Positions 8,047-17,587 of a DNA stretch of 27,395 nt are shown one piece after another. The position numbers were made by a program, and so were the translations under genes. The stretch is from a virus. The notes beneath the pieces are model-generated. The model was not told where the DNA came from. It ran no database searches and saw only the letters and a list, made by a program, of their open reading frames with translations. Within the stretch, counting starts at the first letter, position 1. Each line of letters opens with the position of its first letter. The stretch is from positions 47,097-74,491 of the IMG/VR virus record IMGVR_UViG_3300030110_001739, one strand, 5' to 3'.

Positions 8047-8778
8047 TTATTCATTTGTTTGAATTCTGAATTGTGCACTTTGTACAGCAGCAGCATTCTC
8101 TGTGTACATAGCTAGATTCTGAACTGTTAAATCTACAATTTCGTCCTCTAGATATTCTTCTAGTTCACAATTAACATTTGTTGATGGCGTACCATCTAAC
8201 ATGATGTAACCTGCTTTGTTTATATAGACAGGATATCTCATGTACATTATGTATATCATTGTGGGGGTAAATGTACCGTCCGTATAGATACTTAGATTAT
8301 TAGAAGACAATGCATTCATTGTTTCTTGATACTCAAAGCTTGGTTTATAATGATCGTTATTAAGTAATAGAGATATATCTCCATGTTTACTTAGATCTTT
8401 ATTAATCCAAATCTTACGGTTTTTGCATCTTCCCTTATCAGCTAACACATAACTATCTACATAAAACATGTATTTAGGATTGAGTAGCGTAAGGTCAGCA
8501 TCCCACTGATGTAATTCTTTATTTGTTTCCACTAGTGATAGTGGCTGGTTGGTAAAATCTACAACTAGATTCTGTAAATCTTCATACCTTTTTTTAAAGG
8601 CATCAAACCCTAACTTGTTAGGGACTGGAAAACCATCAACTTTTTGTTTTATCAACTTAATCTGAGCCTCATTCAAACTCAAGATTTTGTCTTCTAGTGC
8701 AATTTGTTGATGCTCATTAGTTGATAGTTTATTTAGTTTTTGGTCAATCTTGTATAATAAACTATCGACTGGTATCAT
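8047..8778 (-). CDS. Probable head-tail connector / tail adaptor protein
   Basis: This is a 243-residue protein. The N-terminal 80 residues are helical (SLLYKIDQKLNKLS, DKILSLNEAQIKLIKQK, FKKRYEDLQNLVVDF). The middle carries PKYMFYVDSYVLADKG, ISLLLNNDHYKPSFEYQ and an IYTDGTFTPTMIYIMYMRYP strand region. The end has CELEEYLEDEIVDLTVQNLA and MYTENAAAVQSAQFRIQ. I recognise this pattern, especially the ending with an acidic helix and the VQSAQ-RIQ tail, as a conserved family in flavobacterial phages. The order (short helices, beta core, terminal helix that packs on the ring) resembles tail-adaptor proteins that sit under the portal. Position after capsid genes agrees. The adaptor role is inference; conservation is from memory. 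Confidence 0.6.
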   Translation of the reverse strand: MIPVDSLLYKIDQKLNKLSTNEHQQIALEDKILSLNEAQIKLIKQKVDGFPVPNKLGFDAFKKRYEDLQNLVVDFTNQPLSLVETNKELHQWDADLTLLNPKYMFYVDSYVLADKGRCKNRKIWINKDLSKHGDISLLLNNDHYKPSFEYQETMNALSSNNLSIYTDGTFTPTMIYIMYMRYPVYINKAGYIMLDGTPSTNVNCELEEYLEDEIVDLTVQNLAMYTENAAAVQSAQFRIQTNE

Positions 8779-8784
8779 ATTTAA

Positions 8785-8803
8785 CTAGTTTTATAAAAAC
8801 TAG
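8785..8803 (-). terminator. Perfect hairpin between two virion genes
   Basis: CTAGTTTT and AAAACTAG form an 8-bp perfect stem around a 3-base loop (ATA), in the 29-base gap between the 322- and 243-residue genes. There is no clear U-tract after it on the minus strand, so it may be a weak terminator or an RNA-processing/stability hairpin rather than a full stop. Confidence 0.5.
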
Positions 8804-8807
8804 CTAC

Positions 8808-9776
8808 TTATACCGCAGCTAGTTTCTTAGATTTCAATTTCTTTTCGAGTACTATTAGGTCATCTTGATGATCTTCATCAACTAGATACTTAACTAACTC
8901 GTCTTCATCCATCGCTACCTCATAGTCTCCTTCATATATCTTGCCACTTGGCTTAACTCTATAGATAGAATGTTGTATTGCTTGTTTAACTAAATCTTTA
9001 ATATGGAGTAAATTGTCTTTCATATCAGCGAATCTACTGAAAACTTCTACAGGATTTAATCCTTTAAAGCTTCCACTCTTAACTTCAGATTGTTTTAACA
9101 TGTTATCAACTAAGTTATAAACAACTTCTTCTTTAGATTCATTTGTTACTGGTAATCCAAGTAGTCTTGCAACTTTTCTCTTCTTCTCCATACTCATACC
9201 ATCAAATTTAATGATAGCTTTATTGATTTGTTGTTTCTTCTTATAAACTATTTGACTTTCAATCTCATCATTTACAACATAAAATTGTGTATCTGCTGGA
9301 AAATCACCTCTTTCCCATGCTTGGTATGAAGATGCAATAGTTGGATGCACTCTTAACCATGCAAAAGAAAGCTCTTGAATAGGTACACTTAAATCATATA
9401 AGTTATCACCATCTAATAGTTTAACAGCTTTTACATGTAAGTTGTCTTGAGTTCCTGTAGATAATCCATAGTTCCAAAACTTTGATCTTGGTCCTAAGTC
9501 TACATCACCAAGAGCATTTTGAAGTTTCTCTTTAAGTTCTGTAACTCTTTCGATCTCTAACTCTTTTTCAAGTGGATCTTGAATTCTTTTGATGTAACCA
9601 GCTTCAGGATCTAAACCTGTTCTGTATTTACCATCTAACTCTTTGTAAGGATATTTAAAAACTCCTGTTCCAGGAATTCTTGTCATACCTTGTTTTGATA
9701 GACCACTTTGTAAGGTCTGCAATTGGCTGCTATTATACTCTTTTTTAATCGTAGAGATTTTTCCTAATTTACCCAT
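8808..9776 (-). CDS. Conserved virion-module protein, 322 residues
   Basis: The protein is charged and helical, without membrane segments. Visible segments are an N-terminal basic part (MGKLGKISTIKKEYN), LEKELEIERVTELKEKLQNAL at about 70-90, a central globular part containing SFAWLRVHPTIASSYQAWE and QFYVVNDEIESQIVYKKK, a SAP-like or helix-rich stretch (MSMEKKRKVARLLGLPV), and an acidic then lysine-rich C-terminus (LEKKLKSKKLAAV). It is the first gene after the capsid gene, from which it is separated by the structured gap. No family is recognised with certainty. Position suggests a head-completion or core/ejected protein, but that is inference. Confidence 0.6.
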   Translation of the reverse strand: MGKLGKISTIKKEYNSSQLQTLQSGLSKQGMTRIPGTGVFKYPYKELDGKYRTGLDPEAGYIKRIQDPLEKELEIERVTELKEKLQNALGDVDLGPRSKFWNYGLSTGTQDNLHVKAVKLLDGDNLYDLSVPIQELSFAWLRVHPTIASSYQAWERGDFPADTQFYVVNDEIESQIVYKKKQQINKAIIKFDGMSMEKKRKVARLLGLPVTNESKEEVVYNLVDNMLKQSEVKSGSFKGLNPVEVFSRFADMKDNLLHIKDLVKQAIQHSIYRVKPSGKIYEGDYEVAMDEDELVKYLVDEDHQDDLIVLEKKLKSKKLAAV

Positions 9777-9817
9777 AATGTAGTTTAATTAATTATTCTT
9801 TGGTTTATAATTTTAGT

Positions 9818-9940
9818 AGAGTGATCCAATTGAATGGGTAGAACTTAATCTTCACTCTGGGTAGAGAAAGTGGTCCCCTCTGAGGAGGGACAGTGTGGGT
9901 GAGGGGACACTATCTCTGAGAAAGGTGAATTGAATCACCT
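9818..9940 (-). ncRNA. Highly structured intercistronic RNA element after the capsid gene
   Basis: The 176-base gap 9777-9952 contains several stems. (1) AGAGA/TCTCT, AGTG/CACT and TCCCCTC/GAGGGGA stack into one arm pairing 863-880 with 901-917, with 16 pairs, one mismatch and one bulge. (2) AGGTGA/TCACCT pairs 923-928 with 935-940 (all minus 9000) right after the capsid stop. (3) AGAGTGA/TCACTCT pairs 818-824 with 852-858. An alternative short hairpin, CCCTC-TGAG-GAGGG (876-889), would compete with the main arm. No U-tract follows, so this is not a standard terminator. It may set mRNA stability or relative expression of capsid versus downstream genes. No tRNA features and no good ORF were seen. 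Confidence 0.55.
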
Positions 9941-9952
9941 GATTCTTCTTTT

Positions 9953-11518
9953 TTAGAACTGTGGTATTTCCTCAATAAGTACAGTTCTTGATAAATCCTC
10001 GATGAATACATCACAACGATCTTTCATCCAGATTTCGTATCCTGGGAATTTATTAGCAGACTGCATTCCCTGAGACTTCGCAAAGCCTAAGTGAGAACGA
10101 GTTCCATCAATATAACCCCAAGTCATAGAAGGAGCACCCTTCATACGAACTTCACGGATGTTGTTTACCATTGCACCATCAGATAATGGAGAAACATCAA
10201 ACACCATAAATACAGGTGTAGACTTCATGTTTTGTCCAAATTCTAAATTAGTTTGTGGTAAATCAAGTTCTTTTAAGTGAATTAATTCAACACGACCTGT
10301 TTCTCTCGTAACCATTGCATCGAAAGCAAAGTTATAAGTGATGTTTTGTCCTTCACCTTGTAGATATCTGTTTCCAGAATCTGCAACGAAAGTAAGACCT
10401 GAATTAAGTGCATCATCTTTAAGAGCTTGTTGGAATACATCGAATCCAGCCTCATTAGTATACATCTTAACTCTACGATCTTTAACATCGACTCTACGAT
10501 AGAATAGATCACCGAAAACTGCACGTATTAAGTTAGCAGAGAATTCACCTCTGTTATACTGTACTAAGTTTCCGTTGTTTCTCATTCTGTGGTATACACC
10601 AGCAGAAGTTCTTTTTAAGTTTTGTTGAGAACCATTAGTTTTAACAGTACCTGGAGAAGCCCAGATCATTCTTTTAACTTTTAGTTCTAACATAGATTTA
10701 CGCATCCAGAACTCAATAAATGGTTCCCACTTAACGTCTTCTCTTCTTAAAGGAAGTTGATTACGTCTTTGTGGAGCATATACTAAGATATCTAGTGGCT
10801 TACCAGAAGCATCACGTAACATTTTGTCATCAGCCCATTCCGTAATTTTGTGCTCATATCCATATGCAGAACCTAATGATTCGAACATAGTGATTTCTTC
10901 ACCTAATTTAGGAAGACCTAATAAGTCTTGATCAAATTCACCGATCGCAGCATCTACTAATTCTAGTTCAATTCCTTGTACTAAGAATGTAGGGTTAACG
11001 AAGTCTACAATTGGATTATCACTTACTAACGTAAATTTATAAAGCCATCCCATATTCCATGGTTGTGGATCTTTAATTACGTAGAAACGTGGTCCATATT
11101 GACGTGTTCCAACTGAAATGATAGCGTTCTTAGAGAACTCGTTAGAACTTAAGATAAGTTCAAACTCTTGACCATCAATACCAACTTTACCCGCAGCATC
11201 AATTACATCTTGCGTAGATTTTGGAATGTCAACAATTTTAGGGAATTTGTATGGTACTGCAATATTCCATTTCCAAGCATCACTGTTTGTGTCGATGAAA
11301 TATGGCGTACTCTTATTAATCATGTCTAGGAAGTCATTGCTATACAATGAAGATTGAGTGTACAGACTAATAATTTTCTTATCATAGTCTGCAGGCTCTG
11401 TAGAGTGAAAAGACTCTAAGTGGTTTGCATCAGTTAGCTTACCTACTGCTCGTGCATCCATAGACGCCACACGTGCATAAGTAAAGCCAGTTAAACCTGG
11501 GATTGTTTGAATTGCCAT
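9953..11518 (-). CDS. Major capsid protein (probable HK97-fold)
   Basis: This is a 521-residue protein, a usual length for crAss-like major capsid proteins. It starts MAIQTIPGLTGFTYARV, has no obvious delta-domain coiled coil, and is a mix of beta strands and short helices with aromatic-rich segments (YFIDTNSDAWKWNI, YGPRFYVIKDPQPWNMGW). Residues about 250-330 contain YAPQRRNQLPLRREDVKWEP and the RRVDVKDRRVKMYT segment. It follows the portal and the acidic scaffold-like gene in the classical terminase-portal-scaffold-capsid order, 29 bases after the scaffold-like gene, and is followed by a structured RNA element. The call rests on gene order, length and overall character, because capsid proteins carry no catalytic motif to check. 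Confidence 0.75.
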   Translation of the reverse strand: MAIQTIPGLTGFTYARVASMDARAVGKLTDANHLESFHSTEPADYDKKIISLYTQSSLYSNDFLDMINKSTPYFIDTNSDAWKWNIAVPYKFPKIVDIPKSTQDVIDAAGKVGIDGQEFELILSSNEFSKNAIISVGTRQYGPRFYVIKDPQPWNMGWLYKFTLVSDNPIVDFVNPTFLVQGIELELVDAAIGEFDQDLLGLPKLGEEITMFESLGSAYGYEHKITEWADDKMLRDASGKPLDILVYAPQRRNQLPLRREDVKWEPFIEFWMRKSMLELKVKRMIWASPGTVKTNGSQQNLKRTSAGVYHRMRNNGNLVQYNRGEFSANLIRAVFGDLFYRRVDVKDRRVKMYTNEAGFDVFQQALKDDALNSGLTFVADSGNRYLQGEGQNITYNFAFDAMVTRETGRVELIHLKELDLPQTNLEFGQNMKSTPVFMVFDVSPLSDGAMVNNIREVRMKGAPSMTWGYIDGTRSHLGFAKSQGMQSANKFPGYEIWMKDRCDVFIEDLSRTVLIEEIPQF

Positions 11519-11547
11519 TTTATTCGTTTTTTATTATTAATTAAAAT

Positions 11548-12825
11548 TTACAAGAACCATGAATTAGGTTTCTTATTGTTACTACTAGGTTTTTTAGAAG
11601 CAACGGTTTTAGCTTTAGTAACTTGTCTTGCAACTTCTCCAAATAGCTGATTAGATTTTTTAGTCACACCTGCTCTCTGTATCGTAGATAACGATGGATC
11701 TTTTTCTAACATCTTAAGGAGCAATCCCACTTTTACTTTTAATTCATGATTCTCTGGTCTTTTCAAATCTAAGATAGAACGATCAAAATCGGTTAGGGTT
11801 TCTCCACTAGGTGTTTTCCATTTATCCACTAGTAAGAAGTCTTGTAGTTCGTTTGCTAAATTAGAGTTGATAGGTATTCCATCGAACTCTTTTTCTTTTA
11901 CTTTATCTGAAAGTATAGTCTGAACATTAGTTTGATATTGTTGCTTAATAGCATTCTTTTGTTGTAACTCTTGTTGAGACTGGGCTTCTAATTGTTGAAG
12001 CTTCTTAGCTTCTTTTTTTACCAACACCTTATGATGTCTGGTAGATACGGCTTCTAGATCTCCATAACTTTTTAATCTTTCCACCTCTTTATCTATGTCT
12101 TCTGCTTCAAATCCTTGATCAGTAAGTGCTTGTTTCATCACTTGTTTCTGATTAGCTTCTTTGGATAAATCCATTTCGGTAAAGTTTACAATGTTATTGT
12201 AAGTTCCGAAATATTGTTTTGGGTTAACACCCTTTACAAAGATAGATTCGAATGCTTGTTGATAATCTTCACCAAACTGACCTATGAATTGTTGTACTAA
12301 TTCCTGTGCACCTTTTTTCTTTTCAGATTCAAATCTTGCTAAGAAATCTTCAGGACTTGAAATGGATACTTCCTCTTCACCTTCCTTTTTAAATACACCT
12401 AAGTTAAATAGATCATTAGCTAGAGCTTCAAAGTTAGGAGTACCTGTTTCAGTTTCTTCTTCTTCTACTACCTCATCTAAAACATCTTTAGACTCTGGTT
12501 CAGCAGCTTTTTCTTCTACGACCTCTTCCTCTTCAGTTTCTGCATCTGGATCATCACTTAAAAAGCTATTAATTAAATCTTCTCCAGTTGGCTTTTCTTC
12601 TTTAGATTGTCCATCTAGTTCTCCTTTAATCTCTTTTCCTTTAGGAGTTGTCTTTTCAGGTAGTGTATCCTCTACTTCTTTGATTATAGGTTCTACAGCT
12701 TCAGGATCTGCTTGAGCAGTTTCTGGAGCCATTAAATCGTTCAGTAACTGTGTATCACCAGCACCACCAACATTCATGGTGTCCTGTATACCAAAGTTAC
12801 CTTGTGGCTGTAAATTATCAGACAT
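11548..12825 (-). CDS. Scaffold-like acidic coiled-coil protein between portal and capsid
   Basis: This is a 425-residue protein. The first 150 residues are disordered and very acidic, with runs such as DDPDAETEEEEVVEEKAAEPE, consistent with a scaffold or chaperone tail. Residues about 170-300 are helical (ESEKKKGAQELVQQFIGQFG, VKKEAKKLQQLEAQ, then a Gln-rich helix). The C-terminus is basic (SKKPSSNNKKPNSWFL), as in scaffolds whose positive end binds the capsid protein. The gene sits between the portal and the capsid, where scaffold genes normally are. No protease motif was seen. The role is inferred from position, charge pattern and coiled-coil content. Confidence 0.65.
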   Translation of the reverse strand: MSDNLQPQGNFGIQDTMNVGGAGDTQLLNDLMAPETAQADPEAVEPIIKEVEDTLPEKTTPKGKEIKGELDGQSKEEKPTGEDLINSFLSDDPDAETEEEEVVEEKAAEPESKDVLDEVVEEEETETGTPNFEALANDLFNLGVFKKEGEEEVSISSPEDFLARFESEKKKGAQELVQQFIGQFGEDYQQAFESIFVKGVNPKQYFGTYNNIVNFTEMDLSKEANQKQVMKQALTDQGFEAEDIDKEVERLKSYGDLEAVSTRHHKVLVKKEAKKLQQLEAQSQQELQQKNAIKQQYQTNVQTILSDKVKEKEFDGIPINSNLANELQDFLLVDKWKTPSGETLTDFDRSILDLKRPENHELKVKVGLLLKMLEKDPSLSTIQRAGVTKKSNQLFGEVARQVTKAKTVASKKPSSNNKKPNSWFL

Positions 12826-12981
12826 ATGTAGTTATTTTTGTTAAAATATTGGTTTATTTTACTTATTTGACTGTAAAGTTAAATCAGTCATTTTGATTTA
12901 CAAAACTTTATTTATATATTTTTGTAAATAGTTGAGATAATATAGCATTAATATTTTCTTCTCTATAATGAAGATAATTAT
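12826..12981 (-). other. Intergenic gap with two overlapping hairpins (portal/scaffold boundary)
   Basis: This AT-rich 156-base gap holds TAAATCA/TGATTTA (880-886 with 894-900, 7 bp) and TTTACAAAA/TTTTGTAAA (897-905 with 920-928, 9 bp), positions minus 12000. The two arms share bases 897-900, so the hairpins cannot both form fully. No exact TANNTTTG box was found on the minus strand. It may be a transcription or processing boundary before the scaffold and capsid genes. Confidence 0.5.
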
Positions 12982-15564
12982 TTAATCCTTTTTTCTCCCT
13001 TTTGCATTCATTTTAGCTACAGCTAAATCATTGTCCATATTTTCACGAGCTAATTTTATTTTATCTCTTTCAAGTTGTAACTTTTGAGAAGCAACAGTAT
13101 TTCTACCTTGTATCTCTGCCATCTTTCCTTGATAAGCTTTATTAGCTTTATTTGTTTCCGCTTCTAGTCTAGACATCTCTACAATATCAGGGACACCAGA
13201 ACCATCATCATCAGCCCCTACTATTGCAGGACCTTTAGCCATTGCATTGATAAGAGCAACTTCTTTCTTATTAACTCTATCAAGTTCATTTTGTCTATCT
13301 GCGTTAATCTGATCTTCCATCTTCATTTGCTTAGCTTGCTGTAAAGCTGCTTGAGCTTGCTCTTGTTGAGCCTGTTGTGCTTGCTGTTGCAGTTGAAGTT
13401 GTTGTTGTTGCTGAGCATCCATCTTATCTCTGAGGTCTTTGAAGGTTTTCTTCATCTCTCTCATCGACTTGGTGCTATATAATTCGATTACATCATAAAG
13501 TGTACCACCATTTTGAATAACAGCTTGAGATAATTGTCTAAGTTCATTAAACATTTGAGTGTCTTCAGGTCTATTAGTTAAGAACACTTGAAGATCACGT
13601 AATGATAAGTCATTACCATTAACTTGTACAAATGCAGACTCACCTTCGCTAGTTATATAAGATAAAGTAGATTGTGGTTTTGCACTCTCTATATATAGTG
13701 AAGCATCTACAATTGCTTGATATAACTGCCCTTGTACGTACTCATGAGCAACAAATAGAGGCTCTGTCTGAGAGTAACTCTGTTGCATTGCTGTTCTTGT
13801 ACCTGTTGCTGTTTCTGATGCAGCTACAGATCCCATACGTTGTTTCGACATACCGATAAGTTCCCAACATTCTACTTTCATTTGTTGTGCTAGGGTATAT
13901 CTTGACTGTATTTCCTGGGTACGTGTAAGATCTAGTGATGTAAACTGGTTAAATGAGCTTGGAGCTTTTAAATTCTCTGGGCTATCATCTACAAACACTA
14001 CACCTCGATTTCTTGCTTCCATCTCCCACATCTCGAGTGCATCTTGTGCATCTCCATCTTTAGGTATAGGAATATGACGAAGTGACATAAGTTGTACCTT
14101 ACCCATTTCCTTTTCTAGCAGTTTGTATAACTGATTCATACAAACATTGTAAATAACCTGGAAAGGTTTCATTAAGTCTACTAAAGATTTAGCTTCTGTA
14201 TTCTTTTGCTCATAAACTGTACCTATGATAGGACAGTAGTCTAGTAGTTTATAAGGTTTAACATGATAAATGTCTGCACCTATTTTAATTCCTTGATACC
14301 ATTGATTAACCCATCCCCATTCTAGTGAGATTTGTGTAGGCATCATTCCATTTTTATAATTCTCATCTACTAGAGTGGATTGTTCCATACCCATATCGTC
14401 AAGATAGATAAGTCTACCTATCTTCTTTTTAGAAATCCAGTATGCTCTTACAACTACATACTTGTAACCAAATGCAGAAACATTATTAGTTAGGCCAAGA
14501 AAGTCTCTTAATCCATCATCATTCTCTTTCATCTCAGACTCAATGATCATACGTGTTTGTAATACTAGTGGATCATAGGTATCATATGTAATAGAATCAA
14601 TACCTGGTGTAACATCAGGATTAGTTAAATTAGATTCCGAAACATTTAATAGTCCATAGTTTTCTAAAGAGGATCTTAAGTGATCAATCTCTTCTTTAGT
14701 TAATTCAGGAACTGCTTCAATTATTTCTGATAACTCCATCACTTCTACTGTACCTGCAGCATAAGATCCTTGCTTTCTACCTGTAGGATCTGAAATATAC
14801 TTCTTATTAGGAGTAGTTAGATACCATGTGTTTCGTGGATTAGTTACCTCGATATTGTATCCTAATTTAGAGTTATCTTCATATATATGATAAAACTGTC
14901 TAGCAGAAATAAGTAAATCTCTAAATGCTTCTTCCGACTTTTCTTTTAAATTAAAGTCAGCTTTTTGTGCAGTTAAGACATGGTTAGCCCATTTCTCTGC
15001 AACAGATGTATAACTATCTAGTTCATCTTTTACTTGATCGAATGTAAGTTTCTCTAAGTCTTCTTGATTTATTTCTTCTCCAGCTATTGCTGCTTTTGCT
15101 GCTATCTGGTTTTTTACTTTAGTTACTACATAGTTTTGTAGTGTATCTGTTTTAAACTGTAACTCTTCTGCTTGACTATCATCATCAAAAGCTTTTACTC
15201 TAAATGAATCTGGACGTTTAGATATCTCTCCTACTAACTCATTAACTGGTGTAGTTACAATAGAATACATTTTTACGTATGCAGGTAGGTCTGCATCTGA
15301 TACTAACTGATCCGTAAAGCTTCTTACTTCTGGTTCTTGATAGAAATCTTCTCTACGAAGAATCCCTTTCATTAAATCATAGTTCTTTACAAATGTGTCC
15401 CTGTTTCTTATATACATTGCATATGCTTGATTTGCAAAGTAGTCCATTGTGTTTTTAACCCAATTGTCATCTTGTTTTTGCTTAGCAGTTTTAAACTGAT
15501 CAGGAAAGATGTTTAAGTATGCGTACTTAACTGTTGAATCGTTTGAATATCTTATAATTGCCAT
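12982..15564 (-). CDS. Portal protein
   Basis: This is an 860-residue protein, in the size range of crAss-like portals. It begins MAIIRYSNDSTVKYAYLNIF. Residues about 25-80 contain KQKQDDNWVKNTMDYFANQ and the membrane-free helical wing region. The middle has the mixed beta/helical portal core (TRMIIESEMKENDDGLRD, RAYWISKKKIGRLIYLDDM, IGTVYEQKNTEAKSLVDLMKPF) and LIGMSKQRMGSVAASETATGT, which resembles the portal crown/stem stretch preceding the central helix. Residues about 713-860 form a long Gln-rich helix (QQQQQLQLQQQAQQAQQ) and a charged coiled coil, as in barrel-bearing portals. The ATG overlaps the terminase stop (shared base 15564), so the two are translationally coupled. The assignment comes from gene order plus the C-terminal barrel. 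Confidence 0.85.
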   Translation of the reverse strand: MAIIRYSNDSTVKYAYLNIFPDQFKTAKQKQDDNWVKNTMDYFANQAYAMYIRNRDTFVKNYDLMKGILRREDFYQEPEVRSFTDQLVSDADLPAYVKMYSIVTTPVNELVGEISKRPDSFRVKAFDDDSQAEELQFKTDTLQNYVVTKVKNQIAAKAAIAGEEINQEDLEKLTFDQVKDELDSYTSVAEKWANHVLTAQKADFNLKEKSEEAFRDLLISARQFYHIYEDNSKLGYNIEVTNPRNTWYLTTPNKKYISDPTGRKQGSYAAGTVEVMELSEIIEAVPELTKEEIDHLRSSLENYGLLNVSESNLTNPDVTPGIDSITYDTYDPLVLQTRMIIESEMKENDDGLRDFLGLTNNVSAFGYKYVVVRAYWISKKKIGRLIYLDDMGMEQSTLVDENYKNGMMPTQISLEWGWVNQWYQGIKIGADIYHVKPYKLLDYCPIIGTVYEQKNTEAKSLVDLMKPFQVIYNVCMNQLYKLLEKEMGKVQLMSLRHIPIPKDGDAQDALEMWEMEARNRGVVFVDDSPENLKAPSSFNQFTSLDLTRTQEIQSRYTLAQQMKVECWELIGMSKQRMGSVAASETATGTRTAMQQSYSQTEPLFVAHEYVQGQLYQAIVDASLYIESAKPQSTLSYITSEGESAFVQVNGNDLSLRDLQVFLTNRPEDTQMFNELRQLSQAVIQNGGTLYDVIELYSTKSMREMKKTFKDLRDKMDAQQQQQLQLQQQAQQAQQEQAQAALQQAKQMKMEDQINADRQNELDRVNKKEVALINAMAKGPAIVGADDDGSGVPDIVEMSRLEAETNKANKAYQGKMAEIQGRNTVASQKLQLERDKIKLARENMDNDLAVAKMNAKGRKKD

Positions 15565-17585
15565 TATGAAAAAAGTTTATTTCTTTTTCTCCCAAAGAGT
15601 CCTCTTGACTCTGTGAATAGAATGTTTTTTTTATTTTGTCTACGAAATGATGAAAATCTTTCATCTTCCTTATCACCAACTCTACCTATCATTGGATCTA
15701 GTTTCATTGCTAACCCAATAGCTAATTCAGCTGCAATAATACGGTCAAAGTTACCTGACTCATTGTACTGTATCATTTCTTCTAGTAATACAGGATCTAA
15801 TATTTTAGACATCCCTTTTACTTCAGATACGATTTCTCCTTCTTCATTGGTTTCAGTATGTATTACTTCTTCAGTATATTTCTTTAAACAACTGTGTAAG
15901 AAGTCTCTTATCTTTTCTGAAGATCTATGTATACCATAATCACGTCTCACTGTAGTGTTTGGTACAATCTCCTTCAACCATTGAGGTTGTTTTTCTAGAT
16001 AATGAGCATCTCCTTTATTAATCATATAGTCAATAAAAGATATCTCATCGTTTTCACATAATGCTCTTGCATTATAGTACTTTATTAGGTATCTAGCCTG
16101 TTCTTCCCAAGTTTCTTTCTTGTCTGGACGTGCACAATAACTTGCAACGAACATATCTTGGTACTTTTCCCCAGCTATTGCATGCATACGTTTGTATATG
16201 TATACAGACCCTAATGAGGAGCTATATGCTGATTTACCCTGTCTATAGGGGTCAATACCTGCAACATATAGGCCATATGGAGGGTTTTCTATAGGAAACT
16301 CATATATAACCACCGGTGCATCCTTCATATCAGTTTGCTTTAGTGGAAAATTAGTTATAGCTATCTTATCGGTAAAGTCATGCTTTACACCTTCCCCATC
16401 ATCATACAATACAACAGGTGTTCCTGTTTTTTCTTGTTCTGCTATTCTATACTTCTGACGTTTAGCTGCTTCTATATCAAATATGTTTGTATCCTCATTT
16501 AAGAATATATCATCTACATCTTGGGGATAATACATTTTTTCTTTGAGATATGCAACTCTATCACCAGCTTTCTTTAATCTTTCTAGTATTTCGTTTGTAA
16601 TTGCTGTAGCTTTCTCTTCATCCGATACTAACATAGGTATCTCGTGAAGAATGGAATCTTTTTTCTTGTGTAAAAAAGAACCCAACGTGGACTCTTCTTT
16701 TGCCTCCATTCTATACTTATGAGAAATGAATAATCCGTGGATTCTTTTTTCGTCTTTTGCATTGTTGTATGTTAGAAAATTAAAATTATCTACATCAAAC
16801 ATTAAAGACTTTGCATCCATAAACATCTTCATGTCACCACCTGTACCAGTTAATATTGGACTACAACCCCACCCAAATGGTGTGGTGAATCCTGGTATTG
16901 CAGCTTGTAATCCACGTAGAAAGTTACCTTTACCTATCTCATCAATGATCAGCCTTCGAGGTTTTGTACCTGCAATAGCTTCTTCATTATTACCTCCATC
17001 TAAATTACGGATGAGGATTTGTGAGAAAGGTATTCTTGTTCCACCTTTCGTTTTTATACCTAAGGTGACTTGGTTTTTCCAATTATCTTCAACTCTCTGC
17101 CATCTCCATTCTTTAGGTAGAAAGTTTAGACCTTTATCTATTTTATCTGTAATAAGTTTTATATCAGGTGCATTCAAACCTGCTATAATATTCTGTGAGT
17201 TTTCATCAAACGTAGCACCATGACCAATATAACTAGCTTCTATTACAGATTTTGCAAAACGTCTAATACCTAATATAACTAGACCTTTCTTTTCTTTATG
17301 TGCTCGGTCTATCTCATTAGTTACTAACCATTCATTATCACGAAGTAATGGGTTAGAATATTTCTGATTGATTCTACCATACTCATCTATTGTATCTACT
17401 TCTGTATGCCAGAAGTTTAGATGCCAATATAAGAATGGATTGATATACGCTCCATCTACTACACATCCATTCATGCACACTTCTTTATGGAAATCAAAGA
17501 ATTCTTTATGTTCTTTTGATTCTTTGTCTGGAATACGTTTTTGATTTATAAACCATTCAGAGTATTGTAAGTTTTTGTAGTCCAT
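15564..17585 (-). CDS. terL: Terminase large subunit (ATPase and nuclease)
   Basis: This 673-residue DNA-packaging motor pumps the genome through the portal and cuts the concatemer. The ATPase half has a Walker A-like loop ILGIRRFAKS at residues 104-113 (Lys112, Ser113), a Walker B RLIIDEI at 211-217 (Asp215, Glu216) and a coupling motif ILTGTGG at 244-250. The RNase H-like nuclease half has VAGIDPYRQG (Asp445), ALCENDE (Glu511) and FDRIIAAELA (Asp614) as likely metal ligands. The Walker A is a non-classical G-x-R-R-F-A-K-S form, common in phage terminases. It directly precedes the portal gene and follows a candidate small subunit, as usual. The motif set makes the call firm. Confidence 0.95.
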   Translation of the reverse strand: MDYKNLQYSEWFINQKRIPDKESKEHKEFFDFHKEVCMNGCVVDGAYINPFLYWHLNFWHTEVDTIDEYGRINQKYSNPLLRDNEWLVTNEIDRAHKEKKGLVILGIRRFAKSVIEASYIGHGATFDENSQNIIAGLNAPDIKLITDKIDKGLNFLPKEWRWQRVEDNWKNQVTLGIKTKGGTRIPFSQILIRNLDGGNNEEAIAGTKPRRLIIDEIGKGNFLRGLQAAIPGFTTPFGWGCSPILTGTGGDMKMFMDAKSLMFDVDNFNFLTYNNAKDEKRIHGLFISHKYRMEAKEESTLGSFLHKKKDSILHEIPMLVSDEEKATAITNEILERLKKAGDRVAYLKEKMYYPQDVDDIFLNEDTNIFDIEAAKRQKYRIAEQEKTGTPVVLYDDGEGVKHDFTDKIAITNFPLKQTDMKDAPVVIYEFPIENPPYGLYVAGIDPYRQGKSAYSSSLGSVYIYKRMHAIAGEKYQDMFVASYCARPDKKETWEEQARYLIKYYNARALCENDEISFIDYMINKGDAHYLEKQPQWLKEIVPNTTVRRDYGIHRSSEKIRDFLHSCLKKYTEEVIHTETNEEGEIVSEVKGMSKILDPVLLEEMIQYNESGNFDRIIAAELAIGLAMKLDPMIGRVGDKEDERFSSFRRQNKKNILFTESRGLFGRKRNKLFS

Positions 17586-17587
17586 AC

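Noticed and set aside
12284-12715. Plus-strand frame of 143 codons inside the scaffold-like gene
   Set aside because: It is the antisense of the acidic low-complexity region, Ser/Pro-rich with no domain pattern, and opposite to a well-placed gene.
16726-17223. Plus-strand frame of 165 codons inside the large terminase gene
   Set aside because: The minus strand carries terminase catalytic motifs over the same bases, so this is a shadow frame.
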